NCBI RefSeq assembly: GCF_017654505.1
Contig: NC_054565.1
Location: 3,135,890 to 3,199,889 of the forward strand
Origin: Polyodon spathula
Lineage: Eukaryota; Chordata; Actinopteri; Acipenseriformes; Polyodontidae
Direction: 5' to 3'
Length of the DNA stretch: 64,000 bases
In this document: piece after piece, positions 1 to 12,156 of the stretch
How positions within the stretch are numbered: position 1 is the stretch's first letter
How the letters are laid out: each line of letters starts with the position of its first letter
The notes under the pieces: generated by a model
Seen by the model: the letters and a program-made list of their open reading frames with translations, nothing else
Database searches by the model: none
What the model was told of the DNA's origin: nothing
Position numbers and translations under genes: made by a program

Positions 1-2840
1 GTTCCCCGGGACCTGGTAGGCATGGTAACTGCTACTGCAGTGCATCGTGGGCTATCGATCAGTTACCGTGGTAACTCCTCTTTATTTATTTATTTATTTA
101 TTTTTATAGAAAAGCATAAACTGCATTTGGAGAAAAATCCCCTGAAGAGCATTTTTCTTAAGAACTTAAAAAAAGAAACTGAATGGACACCACTTGGTGT
201 CGTTTCAATGGAACCGACTGTATCTGTTTAATAGGTAAATTGCGAGTTGCGCATTGTACTGTATACAGCTCCACTGTTGAGTTTCTGGAAAATGTTATAT
301 CCTCAGTAGAGGTCAATAAGTCATAGATTTCTAGATTTTTAGACACTTGTCACAGCAGAAATCTTATTGCACTGGAAGAAAACTGAATATTTATATCATT
401 CAATCCCTGTCAAGTTTAAAGCACTGTCACAATAAAGCCTGTGGAAGAGTGAAAATGGAAAAAATAAATCGCTCTGCACACAATCATTGCTTCTCGATTC
501 CAATCTAGCCAGAGTTGTCTTCTCTTATTGTCTGCAAAGCTAAGGAATCTCAACAGGAGAACAGCTGGGCAATCTGTCTTGTCTCTTCTATCACAAGATG
601 TGGTTTTAGACCCCTGGCTTGGGCCCATTAGGATTCCTTAAACAACAACCTTTGAGTTAGTGCTTTTCAGACTATTTACAGAGAAAACCAATTTTCCTGT
701 TTTATCCGTGTCAAAAGAGGTTAGCGGTATTGAAACGTCATGGTATGGTAGGCCCTGATCGCTCTGAACTGAATGTGACTGTACGTCTAACTTTTTTTAA
801 AAGTATATTTTTCATTTTTCAGCTGGGCTGGTGGGCTCGATGAGATTACTCCAGTCACCAATGCCACGACAGGTTTTTGATTGCTCAGGGTCACTCTCAT
901 CTTACATCAGAGCACAGTCGTATGCATAATGGTCTTCCTTTCGGGACGCAGCTCATCTTCACCTGCGTTTTGGAAATTCAACAGCATGCCTCATTTACAG
1001 ACCCCTCGAGTGCAGGTATGGCCTTGGATGGATGATCAGTTACAGGGCTTAACAATTTCACAGGTTTCTCTGTCTTTCCCTGGCGTGCATTTTAGCAGAA
1101 CAGACCATCGCCTCAACAGAAGGTGACCTAGAATCTCAGTAAACGTTTCTGGTCTGTAACAAATAGCTTCCACAATAGCTTAACAAATAGCTTTATGAAA
1201 GACACTGTCAGCTTGTTCACTTTTGGCTATATTTTAATGAAGGCTGTGATGTCCTTAGAGTACTAACTGTGAATTAAATATGAACCACATTTATTAACAT
1301 ACTAGTAATCTAGTAGTTAATTAAGCGATAACTTTAGGACTGGTTAAATGTATAAGAAAATAAGAGCTTTTAATATTAGCGAGGGAGATGTGTTTGAGTC
1401 AGGCTCAGCCAGCTGTAAAGTTTGTTTTTCAGTATGTGATTTGCGTTGAAATACCCACAGAAGAAAGTCAACGGCAGTGTCATGTAAAAGCCAGTTAATA
1501 AACTATAATAGGGGCAACATGGCAAACCAAGGTAAACTACAGTAAATGCATAGTATAACCAGGGGAAAAGCATGGTAAGACTGCAACAGTGCCATGCAGA
1601 AATATTGTGGCACACTTGTATAAGAAATTGTTCTAGTTTCCAGCAATGTAGGGTAGAATATTTAAAGATTTTTCATGTTTTTCATTAGTTCCAAGACCTG
1701 TTAGTTCACTTTCATTTCAATTAGTGGAATTAATTTAGCTTCCCTTTTGAAATTCGGATATCTTGTTTAATTAATGCCGCAGACACTGAACGGCTGTCGT
1801 TATTGATATAACTGATAAAATGACCGATATATCTTTTCAGGTGATTTTAATCAAAGAAGTCACAATTTCAATAATAATAATTACTCAGACTGTGGTTTTC
1901 TTTAGCTGTGCCAATCACTTTGGCTTGATAGAACATTTATATGACATAGCTAATTCTGTTCTTTTCATGTTTAATGTGCATAGTAAGATAATATAATGAC
2001 TTTTTAAAAAGTTGTTCATCTTTCTTAAATTGAACGCTTTGAAATGTCATAGTAAAATCTTCCAGGCTAAATTATCAACACAAGAACCCAATAGCACTGA
2101 GTTATATCTTGACTCAGTAATATAATGTTTCTTCTTCAATAAGGAATATGTTACAGTTGTCTGCAATGCTTTCAATTGCAGACTGTAACTTTGTTACAAG
2201 TGCATCTGTCCCTGAATTCTGCAAGCTTTTCTTTCTCCTCTTTGGATTGATACAATGGACAGGAGCACTGTTTGTGAACGAGAAAGAACATTGCTGTGTT
2301 GCAAAATTGGTAGCCTTTGCTGAATAGAATTCCAAGTATGCCCCTATCAAAACAGCTGTCACTTAAACAGAAGATACAACATTTTTGACAATGTATTTAC
2401 AGAGGATAAAGTAAAATGCCTACTGTAACAATCTTCAAATGTACAGGTAGGTCACGCAAGTAAACTAAGAATTAAAACACATGTACACAACGCACTACTT
2501 TGGCAGTGTGAATGCTTTATATTTATAAAAACTGATTACACGTTTCAAGGTGACAGCCTTAGTGACAGTCATTTACAAAAAGTTACCGTTTGCAGCAAGT
2601 CAATCAATCAAAACCTTTAATTTATCTAGATGAGTCAATTGAGAACAAATTCTCATTTACAATGTGACCTGGCAAGAGACTCACACCACCACAGCAAACA
2701 ACCTCAAACACAAGAAATAAGACCAAACTCTCATGGCAATTGTTACAAAAAAACACAAAACATATATCTCATATCCACAGCAAAATGCCATGGAACTGAC
2801 TTATCTACTACATCTGCAGTCTATACAATGAAAGTGTGCC
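1..2840. other. Non-coding; putative mannosidase intron
   Basis: Contains a short (TTTA)n run at 81-105 and one copy of a dispersed repeat at 1521-1580. No exon of the mannosidase or of any other recognised gene was seen on either strand. The open frames here are short and without recognisable motifs. Confidence 0.5.
1521..1580 (+). repeat. Copy 1 of a dispersed TTTACC/CATGGTAA repeat
   Basis: The 60-bp core includes GTAAATGCATAGTATAAC and a nearby AGCATGGTAA. It matches the reverse complement of part of 28154-28370 closely and is related to 55625-55740. The element type is not known to me. The copy at 28154-28370 shows short terminal inverted repeats, so a MITE is likely. Confidence 0.5.
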
Positions 2841-3115
2841 ATCCTCCATGCCAGAATGGGTTGAAGAGCATGACAGAGACTTTACACTCTTTCATATCCA
2901 CCACAATCCCTTGACCTTAATCAAATTGAGCATGTCAGGGATGAACTTGAACGAGCGCCATCACGATCCTCTGCCCACCTCTTTGCAACAGCTATGGCAG
3001 TATTAATGACTTAATATTGAATGGTTTAACATCCCTCGAGAAACCTTCCAAATCCTGTCAAGCTGTGTCAAGGCTGTGATCAGTGTAAACTGAGACTCTG
3101 CCTGATATTAGGTAC
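2841..3115 (+). mobile_element. Tc1/mariner transposase remnant with 3' end
   Basis: From 2913 the frame reads DLNQIEHVRDELER, the degenerate form of the DLNPIE(H/N)LWDEL motif around the third catalytic residue of Tc1/mariner DDE transposases; the glutamate of IEH is retained. Just upstream, EWVEEHDRDF lies in another frame, so a frameshift separates the two parts. The N-terminal part is absent. The right end carries CCTGATATTAGGTAC (3101-3115), found inverted at 10960-10974 in a second copy. The element is dead. Confidence 0.72.
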
Positions 3116-4539
3116 AAATCCTATTACAAGCAGTTTACTTACAGTATATAACTTTTGAGGTTAGATACTGTATGTTGGGTAAGCAACAGATCACCTCACT
3201 TGTATTCCTCATAAGACAGCACACTGTGTGACTCAGTATTGGCACAGTGTATGATAATATAAAACTCGGTATGGGATTTGCAGTGCCCGATTGCTCTAAA
3301 ATGACTTGAAGATTATTTAGATATGTATTTATTCTCAATTTCATCAACAAAAAGAAACTTAGCCAACTTTTAAAAAAAAAAATAATAAAAAAAAAGGATT
3401 TTCAAACAGCAGCAATCATATGAAAGACAGCTTGAAATGTAGGACACTGTTGCATTAAGAATCCTGATAAGACATTGCAATACAGCTGGCGCAAGACAAG
3501 ATTAAGCCTTGTATGCTTTTTTTTCAGATTCTTGCAGCAAAACCATTTGGAATGCATGCCCCTGGGTGTTGGTTTCACACTGTTCTTGAAGCAATTACAT
3601 TTTATTGTTGTGTTTTTATGCCTGATGCAGTAGAAGTATAAACATAGATAGTTTTCACTGATAATTTTGCAATAGCGTAGTTGGGTGTTATAAAGATTTA
3701 AAAGGACTAGCATAATTTCTTCATATATCATGCAACATGTATATCGTGTGCACCCTGTCTATAATGAGCATGACTGAACAACACCCACCTCTTCTATACT
3801 ACCCTATCAAACACACCATACTACACTGTACCACTTCTAGAGGCTCACAACACAGGGTTTTACAGGGACAGATTGTAGCCAGCACCATGGCAACTAACAT
3901 CACTGTGGTTTGCAGACCTCTTCTGTTATTTTATTCTTCCATAACCTGATAGAGCAGTTGAATAGGTCTTCTGGAACAGGTAGAGGACAATGGGGTAACT
4001 GCTCTACTGCTTTTCCAGAAGAGACAAATTAATGCATCTCATACACTGTGAAATATTTAGTTTTCAGTATTTCTTTTTGAGGAGTACATACATAAATACA
4101 GTCATCGGAACTGTTTCTTGGTTTTTTTTTTATGTAAGACGTGTATTTTTTCTATGTAATTACTTGATTGAACATACCTTTCATGCAACATTTAAAAAAA
4201 AAATAACTTCAGTAGTTAAATTATTGTGTTAAATGTCATTTTCAGTATTCAAAAACAGAATACCATAATCCCAAGAACACTGCCCATCTTGTACCTGTTG
4301 CACAACCCATATATAACACACATTTCTATTCTCTGCATGGTCTTTGGACTATGTAGAAAAACAGAAGCGGTGCTTGTGTGAGGGGCAGGATTGGTGAAAA
4401 TCTATCCAGACAGCACAAGCAGGGACAGCATCCGCTTACCCCTGTCTCCCATAAACCAATGTGTCTAACCAATACAGCATTTGGCCTCTTTTAAAGACTG
4501 CCTATAAAAGTATCCATGGCAACTACGACAAACTGTGTG

Positions 4540-4625
4540 GTGGTTTTGTGAAGTGGATCACCAAACTGATTCGAACCCCAGTGAAAAGCTAGAGGAACCT
4601 CCTGCGCCACTCCTGTCTCTTTTTT
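4540..4625 (-). mobile_element. tRNA-derived SINE head (or tRNA relic)
   Basis: On the minus strand, TGGCGCAGGAGG (4598-4609) resembles the pol III A box. GGTTCGAATC (4568-4577) matches the B box almost exactly, about 30 bases downstream, which is tRNA-like spacing. No cloverleaf with good acceptor stem was found, so a SINE head is more likely than a tRNA gene. The downstream body was not delimited. Confidence 0.45.
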
Positions 4626-7600
4626 CCATTTTATATCATTCTCTGAACACATCCTGATGAAATTCTATTCCGGGGAGGAAGTTAATGCCTCCAATAACAA
4701 CAGATCAAATCGATTGTGCATCTGCAACATGAGATAAAGCTGGCACATTTTCCACTGCATTGGTAGTAGTCTGGCTTTGCTAATCTAATGACTTGAACGT
4801 TTAAAGCACAGGCAATAATTTCTATTCTGAATGTGTTTTCATTTCTTTCACGCCCTCTGGGTGTCGTGTTTATGCAACTGAAGAGTCCAAAGACACAGGG
4901 CGCCTGGGCGACACTGGGACTGTATACCAGAGTAGCGTTGTTACTATGGTGATCTGAAGGAAAAAATAATATTTAATTAAATTGGCCTTGGGTGATTACT
5001 GAGGTCTCATGAATGAAGGTTTGTTTGTATCACATTGAACCCTTGCGTTAAATAAAATAATTGTAGACTGCAGGGCTCCATTGCAGAGAAACGAAAGTCA
5101 AGAAGGCGAAACAGACGTGTTACTTCATTGGGTTACATATCACAGGGAGATTGCTCATAATTGCTGGAATGTGGGCCCAAGGCAACTGCAAAGGTTTCAC
5201 AGGTCAGTAGAACTCCATCATATGAGTGGTTTGATGGCAATTACAAGCATGAGCACACAGCACACCCCTATCAAATCAGCAAATGATAAACTCCTGTTCT
5301 GCACATGCAAAAATATGAATATTGATGGGGAATCTTACATTTTTATATTCCAGTCATGTTAAGTTCTGTGTATTTTTCCTTGTAAGGTTCATTCCCAGAC
5401 ACATTAAGCAAATTGGTGAGCTGTGGGGAACAGTTTAAGGGCCACAGAAAGCAGGTGATTTAGAAAGAAAGATAGATTAAGCAGCACTTAAAGGCATCAC
5501 GTGAACCACAAGACAGTTTTAACATGAGTATATCTGAGCACAAGACATTGCTCTTACATGACAGAAGTGCAAGCAAGTGAAAAATGTCCCAGACTTTGAT
5601 CAACATGCCTTCACTTAGTAAACAACAGATTCAGCAGCCCTCAGGACATGAGCATAATGAAATTCCACCTGTAGTGTTACAGAGAAAATATACAGTGCTT
5701 TGAATGTAGACAAAAGAAGCACATATTGCAACAGAGAAATCTGGGGAATACAAAAATGTATGGATTAAAGTCATGTTACTTTATTAATAATGATATCCTG
5801 TGATAAAAAAAAAGCACTTTCATCAAAACTAAGTATTTCCAAAAAACAAAAAACATAGTTATTTGAAACCCATTGTACACTTAATAATACTGTGATTATA
5901 TGCCAGATATTAAATGCATCCTAAATAATATTTTACTAGAATTCCGATTCAGGTATTGCTTTTACAGTGACACACATTATATATCTGGATTTATGGGGGA
6001 AATATTAGATGGAGATATTGCAATGGCATTTGCCTTTCTTTTTTATTTAGCTTGTTGGCTTATGGTAGTTTTGATTCAAGTTCCATCCTTGTACTTTACT
6101 GTTTATTCAGCCATCAGCAAAGTTAGCATAAAGCCTGTCCTTGTCTAGATGTGACGAAATATTACTGGGCTAAAGGTTAGCACTGAGATGTGCCTGCAGA
6201 TATGAAAAAAATGATATGTATTTTTGGAAAGAAAATGATGAATTCCATGGCAAAGAAATCTCTCTAATGTACACGCTTTAAAAAATCTATCGAGTCACTC
6301 AAATGGCTCTTTACAAATGTTCCCAGTGACCCTACTGAACAGGTCTCTGTGGTTTGTTTGTTAAAATCCGCTTCATCATTTATGTGAGCACTTACATATT
6401 CAACTTTTGACAGGTTTTTATCTAACAGTGACAGGCTGGAGAGATAAACAAAGGTTGAGAATAATTATTTTTGATCTAAAATACTGTAAGATTATGATCC
6501 CGCGTTGCTGCTGCCGTGCTGAAATGTAGAAATCCAGACAAAAGGATTGTACTTTAGAGCCTGAATTGTGCAGTCCCTAATACAGGAGAAATGCCATTCT
6601 GAGAATGCTACTCCATGAACTACTTTGTTGAACAATTAGGTTTTAATAAAGGCGTCTACTTATGCTGTATAATATTTGAATGTGAGACAGTTGCAAGCAT
6701 TCCATTTTATTTCAGTGTATGTTGTAATGTCGTCAGGGTTTATTTTAATCATTTAAACAGATGCTGGTCTTAACACCTAACAAATATAAATCTGAAGTTT
6801 TATTAACTGTTCCACTGTCTCTATTGTATTCAGTAATTTTAACAAACGTGTCAATCAATCGTGTCTGGGGTGAGGAGGGGGGTGGGGTGGCGGGTCACCA
6901 TCAAGATTATTATAGCATTAGCGAGTGGTGGTATTAAGATCATTAAGATAGCCCCCACCCCACCCCACCCCTCGATAACTATGCCAGCATTTCTGAGTCT
7001 CGGTCTCATTGATAACCTGCAGTATATAACTGATGGCTTTTCAGCCCCAACTGACATTGTCAAAGGCATTGTGATCATTGTGAACTCACATGTGCTGTTT
7101 AAAGAAAAACTCACATGCACGTGCCCAGACACACACACAGACATTGCCACGTGTGCACATTCAAATGATCGTGCATTCTGTATGACCAGGGCATGTAGCA
7201 GAGCTAAGTGTATGCTACAACATTCTATCTTACTGTACATGACATCAAACACTTTCCAACAGCTGTACATATTTAAAAAATGTGCCATGATCTCCTGGTA
7301 AGAATGCTTTCGCTCTGTATTGTAAAATCTGCTTCATATAACCTGCTGCACTAAAATCAGACATCAACACAGGTTACTTAAGGTGGAAAAAGACAATTGA
7401 TGCATTACAAGTCGAACTGTCCTTGAACCACATTCTAGCAATACCACCTTATGTTGTACAGACACCCAACTGTGATTTTGCATTACAACAATTAAACAGC
7501 CACGGGCACCAGTGCAATCAGGGTTTCCTTCCGCTTCTGATCAGAAGCATCAGCGTTAATGGATCAGTTAAAAATATCCTGTCCACAGGGAAGCTCAGCC

Positions 7601-7639
7601 CTGTCACAAAGGAAATCAACACCCTCCCCACTGGCAACC

Positions 7640-7663
7640 ATGTGTGTGTGTGTGTGTGTGTGT
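7640..7663. repeat. (TG)n microsatellite
   Basis: A short uninterrupted TG run of about 12 units. Confidence 0.9.
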
Positions 7664-8094
7664 TCCAAACCTAGACTGGTGCACTGTTGTCATAAAGTTT
7701 ACATCCCAGCCTTCCAGCAGAATAAACTTTAATGAACAAGACCAGGCGCTGAGTTTCCAGCATGCTTGTGTATGCTAAACCACAGTGCCACCTTTATGAG
7801 GACTATGGATGTGCTACAAAACGTATGAGTATTAATGATTACTTTCCAAGTAATATCATTTCTCATACCCTACTGTTCCCCATGCTACAGTAAATCGACT
7901 ATATAAATCCTACCTATCTCTTAAAAGCTATGCACTTATTTGACTGGTTTGACTGGGTTTCTTTCCTTAAAGTGAAATAAAAGAGCTTGACTTTAAAATG
8001 TCTTTAAAAAACATTTCTTTCTTATCTGCTATTTGGTAAATGTGAACATCTACATGTTCTTTTGAGAGCCGTGAGACTTGCAAGTAAGACAAGC

Positions 8095-8310
8095 AGGGCA
8101 ACATTTTCAAAGGGTTTACTCCAGTCTTTAATTAACTCCTAATTTTTGGATGGAGAAATATGGCAAAGATAGATCCAAACAATTAGGTAATATACTGCAC
8201 AGTCTGCCAAGCACCCACAAGTTGTAGGTTTCTCATTTGGTAACATTACCGACGGTAACATGAATTTCTTTAATTAAAGACTGGAGTAAACACTTTGAAA
8301 ATATGTCCCT
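8095..8310. mobile_element. MITE-like element with 41-bp terminal inverted repeats
   Basis: The arms 8095-8135 and 8270-8310 are inverted copies with about four mismatches; both contain TTTACTCCAGTCTTTAATTA (right arm in reverse complement). The 134-bp interior has no coding capacity. No clear target-site duplication was seen. The superfamily cannot be named. Confidence 0.65.
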
Positions 8311-8615
8311 TAGAGGTTAATCTGGTCAAAGCTGTCCCCTCTGGATTGATGCAATACAGCTGTACTGCATTTCCTGGTGCTCCAAACCAGCTGTGGCTTA
8401 CACTGGAGGGCTATAGTATAATGAAATAAAACTCTCAATCAAAGAGACGTAATGTTCCAGTTTTTGTAAACACTTTCATTACTGTAGCCTACAAGAGTTT
8501 GCTGTGAACCTTTCATCACATCTGGGGGCCTGGGTTCAAATCAAACCCCATGTCAAATTACAATAGTCCTTCAAAGACACCACAATAAAAGCTAACTGGG
8601 TTAATAATGGAAAAA

Positions 8616-9085
8616 AATGGTACTACAGTTTTAATGCACGGTAATATAGCTTTCAAACTGGAGTCTGTGTGACACTAAAAAAGAAAACTGCTACATGTTT
8701 AGGCTACTGGTTAATATCTTATTGGGGATGATATTCTTTTAGCAAATTTAGCAAAAACTCAATCTCAGAAAATCCCTCTAATCTTCCTTCCCACCACACA
8801 TTTTCAACCCGCTTTCATTATCCTAGCTTTAAATTGCATGCAAGTCTCAAAATGGTACTACAGTTTTAATGCACGGTAATATAGCTTTCAAACTGGAGTC
8901 TGTGTGACACTAAAAAAGAAAACTGCTACATGTTTAGGCTACTGGTTAATATCTTATTGGGGATGATATTCTTTTAGCAAATTTAGCAAAAACTCAATCT
9001 CAGAAAATCCCTCTAATCTTCCTTCCCACCACACATTTTCAACCCGCTTTCATTATCCTAGCTTTAAATTGCATGCAAGTCTCAA
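8616..9085. repeat. 235-bp exact tandem duplication
   Basis: 8616-8850 and 8851-9085 read as identical base for base, head to tail, with two bases of junction homology. The sequence is otherwise unremarkable non-coding DNA. It is either a very recent duplication or an assembly artefact (for example two unmerged haplotypes). Confidence 0.9.
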
Positions 9086-9957
9086 TGACATGTTTCACGG
9101 TTTTTCAATCCGCAAGGATTTGAATGGGCTGGAAGCTGCTTTAACACAGGACATAGAGCCACCGTGGACAGCCACGGCTTGACAGCTCTGAACTGCTGTT
9201 CAAATTGTTTTGGAGAGGATGCATGACTGCCATCAATAATTCCTTCAGGGGCTTGGAGGGTAGAAATCTGCAGCGAAGGCTCTTCCTCTGCTTTAATTGA
9301 CTCTCCTGGGACACAAAAAAAGCGTGTGAAAGGACAGGACTGTGATAAGACAAGGGGCAGACCCAGTGACTAGGTGTTTAAGTAGCTCGCTGTGGACATT
9401 CCTATTAGTGCAAATAACAGAGCCTTTACAAGGAGGGAGACAGTCTCCAGTCTACACTGTTGGAGAGCACAGGATCTGTTCATGCTTGTGATCACCAGTC
9501 CATCCTCTGAAAAGCTCATTGACCTTGGTATTAGCTTCTAATTAGTGCAACCATAACAATTCACAAATTTGAATAAATAAACGCAAAACAGAATGAAAGG
9601 CTGTAAATGATGTGTTAAATAGATACAAGGATTGGCAATGTTATTTACTCCAAATTGAGAACACTGCTGATTTTTGCAGGAAGCAAACACAAGCCAAATA
9701 CTGAAATTGGTGGCTTGTGAGTAGTCTTAACTTTTCTTGCAAGAAAAGTGAGGATTTGCAGTTAATAGTATTAGCAATCTAGCCCACAAAGCTGAAGCCC
9801 TCCAAGTAAACAGACATTTTATATTTAAACTGTCATACACATTTAGTTTGTATACTTTTTATATTTTAACTTGTACAGCATTCAATTAGAGTTTAAAACG
9901 GAATTCAGTACCACATACTACAAATAATGGCACTTTTTCAAACATGATGCCATGTGT

Positions 9958-9964
<7 letters not shown>

Positions 9965-10036
<72 letters not shown>
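9965..10036. repeat. (ATT)24 microsatellite
   Basis: 72 bases of uninterrupted ATT units. Confidence 0.95.
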
Positions 10037-10954
10037 TCTGTTTACCATTTAAATCTATACAGCCTTTCCCGTAATGTATGATGTATTATCGATGTCACAA
10101 ATTCAATTACATTCTATTCAATTAGGATGAGAAACCCAACATTTGCTATTAGTAAAGGGTCTAATCCAGACACAAAATCAGTATACATTTAATGCATTTT
10201 AAGGTAATGTATTCAGTTATCTGTAGAGATGTAGCGTATCATTTTCAAGTTATCCCATTAGTTCTGATGGGAAACACGCTTCTGTTGGCCCCTGAGGTGT
10301 ATACAATACCTCTACTCCACAGCCTCCTGTAAAACTGAGTCAGCGTTCCTAGTATCGCTGTACCGTGTAATCACGCTAACAGGCACACGTGCATGTGAGT
10401 GGAAGGCACCCTGACACATAGGATCATTTGCTGGTGAAAGGCTATTAGTGGAAAGTGAAAGAGACAGAGAATATCCATTAGAAACCCACCTCCTGTGAAA
10501 GGCTTTTTTTTTTAATATGGTATTTTATCTATGAACACCATTTTGGGAAGACAATTTCACTGTCTGAGAACGCCTTGAACCTCCGCTTCATTACAGAAAT
10601 GACATTAAGGAAGTTTCTTAATGTCCTGCAGTTATTTGAGAGGCTTTTTTTTTTTTCTTAATACCTTGATCGGTATTAAAGACGGTAGGCAACGAGACTA
10701 AGAGCATGAAAAATAAACTCTTCCTTTAACTGCACCAGCGCCAGAACCTGCACGCAAACGTCTTTCAACAATGACATTTTAATTGAAATGTCAAATGAAA
10801 TAGATTTTTAACGGAGTTTAAGAATAATGTGTGTTATTATTCCTTGAAGAGCCTGTTCCCCTTTACATAACCACATTATCCCTGCTGTGGATGTAATGGG
10901 AGGCTCGAGTACAGACTGTGCTTACAAATAATCAGTGTCTGGCTATTTTATTAG

Positions 10955-11100
10955 GACCTGTACCTAATATCAGGTTGGGACACTGTCTGCCCTGATTACA
11001 GCTTTGACATGGCATGGCATGAAGTCCACAAGGTGCTGGAAGGTGTCATTAATATTTCAAGCAATTGGTGCAGAGAGGTATGCAGAAGATTGTGTTGATC
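10955..11100 (-). mobile_element. Tc1/mariner-like 3'-end fragment, second copy
   Basis: GTACCTAATATCAGG at 10960-10974 is the exact reverse complement of 3101-3115. Read on the minus strand, further patches match the 2841-3115 copy: ATTAATGA, CCTTCCA, TGTCAA and AGCTGTAATCAG-like sequence. The transposase motif itself is missing, so only the 3' end remains. Confidence 0.6.
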
Positions 11101-12126
11101 GATAAATAAATTGATAAACCCTACTATTACTGATGGCCTGAACTACAACGGGACCTATTTTGGAACACAGGCAAAGACCCATTTTCTTACAGGATAGAAA
11201 ACAAAAATTAAATGGCATAAAACTAGCAAGAAACAACTTAGTAGTGGAGAGGATGTTTTACTCTTCCTTGACAATTCACCTTTGCACTTCAAAGTATCCC
11301 CATATACCCTCATATAGTCGCAACACAATTCGCATCAATAGCATATACGGAACAAACAACTGTGATAACTGTTTGTTATTCAATGGCTGAAACAGCAGGG
11401 AAATGCTGCTTTCAAACAATTCCAATGTGTCACTTGGCCCAGAGACCAAGCCAGCCTCAAGAAAAAAAAAAAGGCTTTCTTGAATACATTTACAGCCATA
11501 ACGTCCAGGTCCATTCTCTGGCGTATGGAACCTGCCACAGCTGCTGTTCTGATATTCTAAATGTGTGCGTCCCTTGAAATTTACAGCACCAGAATGAGCT
11601 TCAGACTTCGAACCAATATGTAATGAAGCAGTCTTAGCCTTTACACGGAACAGATTCAAAGTTTTGAAGGACTGCAGTCATTTTCCGTCAAAGCTGCCTG
11701 GTCCACAAACCGTCAGAGTCTGTTTTCCTGATTCAGCCTTCTGCTGACAGTCCAGTTTGTTAACATACTCCAAAAAAGGTTGCTTTTAGAAGTAGGCACC
11801 CTATAGTAGTGTCCTCGCCCCTTGAAAACGGGCTCCTTCTACGGTCCTCAAGAAGCCACAGGTTCCTGTTACTGATATTATTTGCAGCAGTTGGAGATTT
11901 GTTATGCTGTTTTAGTAAAATCATAAGTACTGTGTACTTCTCTGGGAAAACATATCCGTAGAAGCGAGTAATAGCGGAGGTAGGTGTACCTACATATGTA
12001 TTTATGTACACTTATATTTCTATTTATTGAATCTGAAGCCGCTTGTCCAGTTATGATAGAACTTGCTAAGGTCATTGTTTAGCACATGTTTTTAAGAGTA
12101 TAAGAATCTGGGGGTTAATGAGGTGT

Positions 12127-12156
12127 CCTGTCTGTCTGTCTGTCTGTCTGTCTGTC
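12127..12156. repeat. (CTGT)n microsatellite
   Basis: About seven tandem TGTC/CTGT units. Confidence 0.9.

Larger units (their letters stand above)
3116..8094. other. Non-coding stretch of putative mannosidase intron
   Basis: Holds a tRNA-like SINE head near 4540-4625, a pair of quadruplex-type motifs at 6867-6971 and a (TG)n run at 7640-7663. No splice-bounded coding exon was recognised. Two overlapping opposite-strand frames of about 145 codons at 6851-7301 have no recognisable domain. Confidence 0.5.

Noticed and set aside
6851..7301. Overlapping 146- and 145-codon frames on opposite strands
   Set aside because: Neither has a recognisable motif, splice sites or coding-like composition. 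The absence of stops looks like chance.
8505..8545. GGGTTCAAATC, a possible pol III B box
   Set aside because: No A box at the right distance and no SINE body around it.
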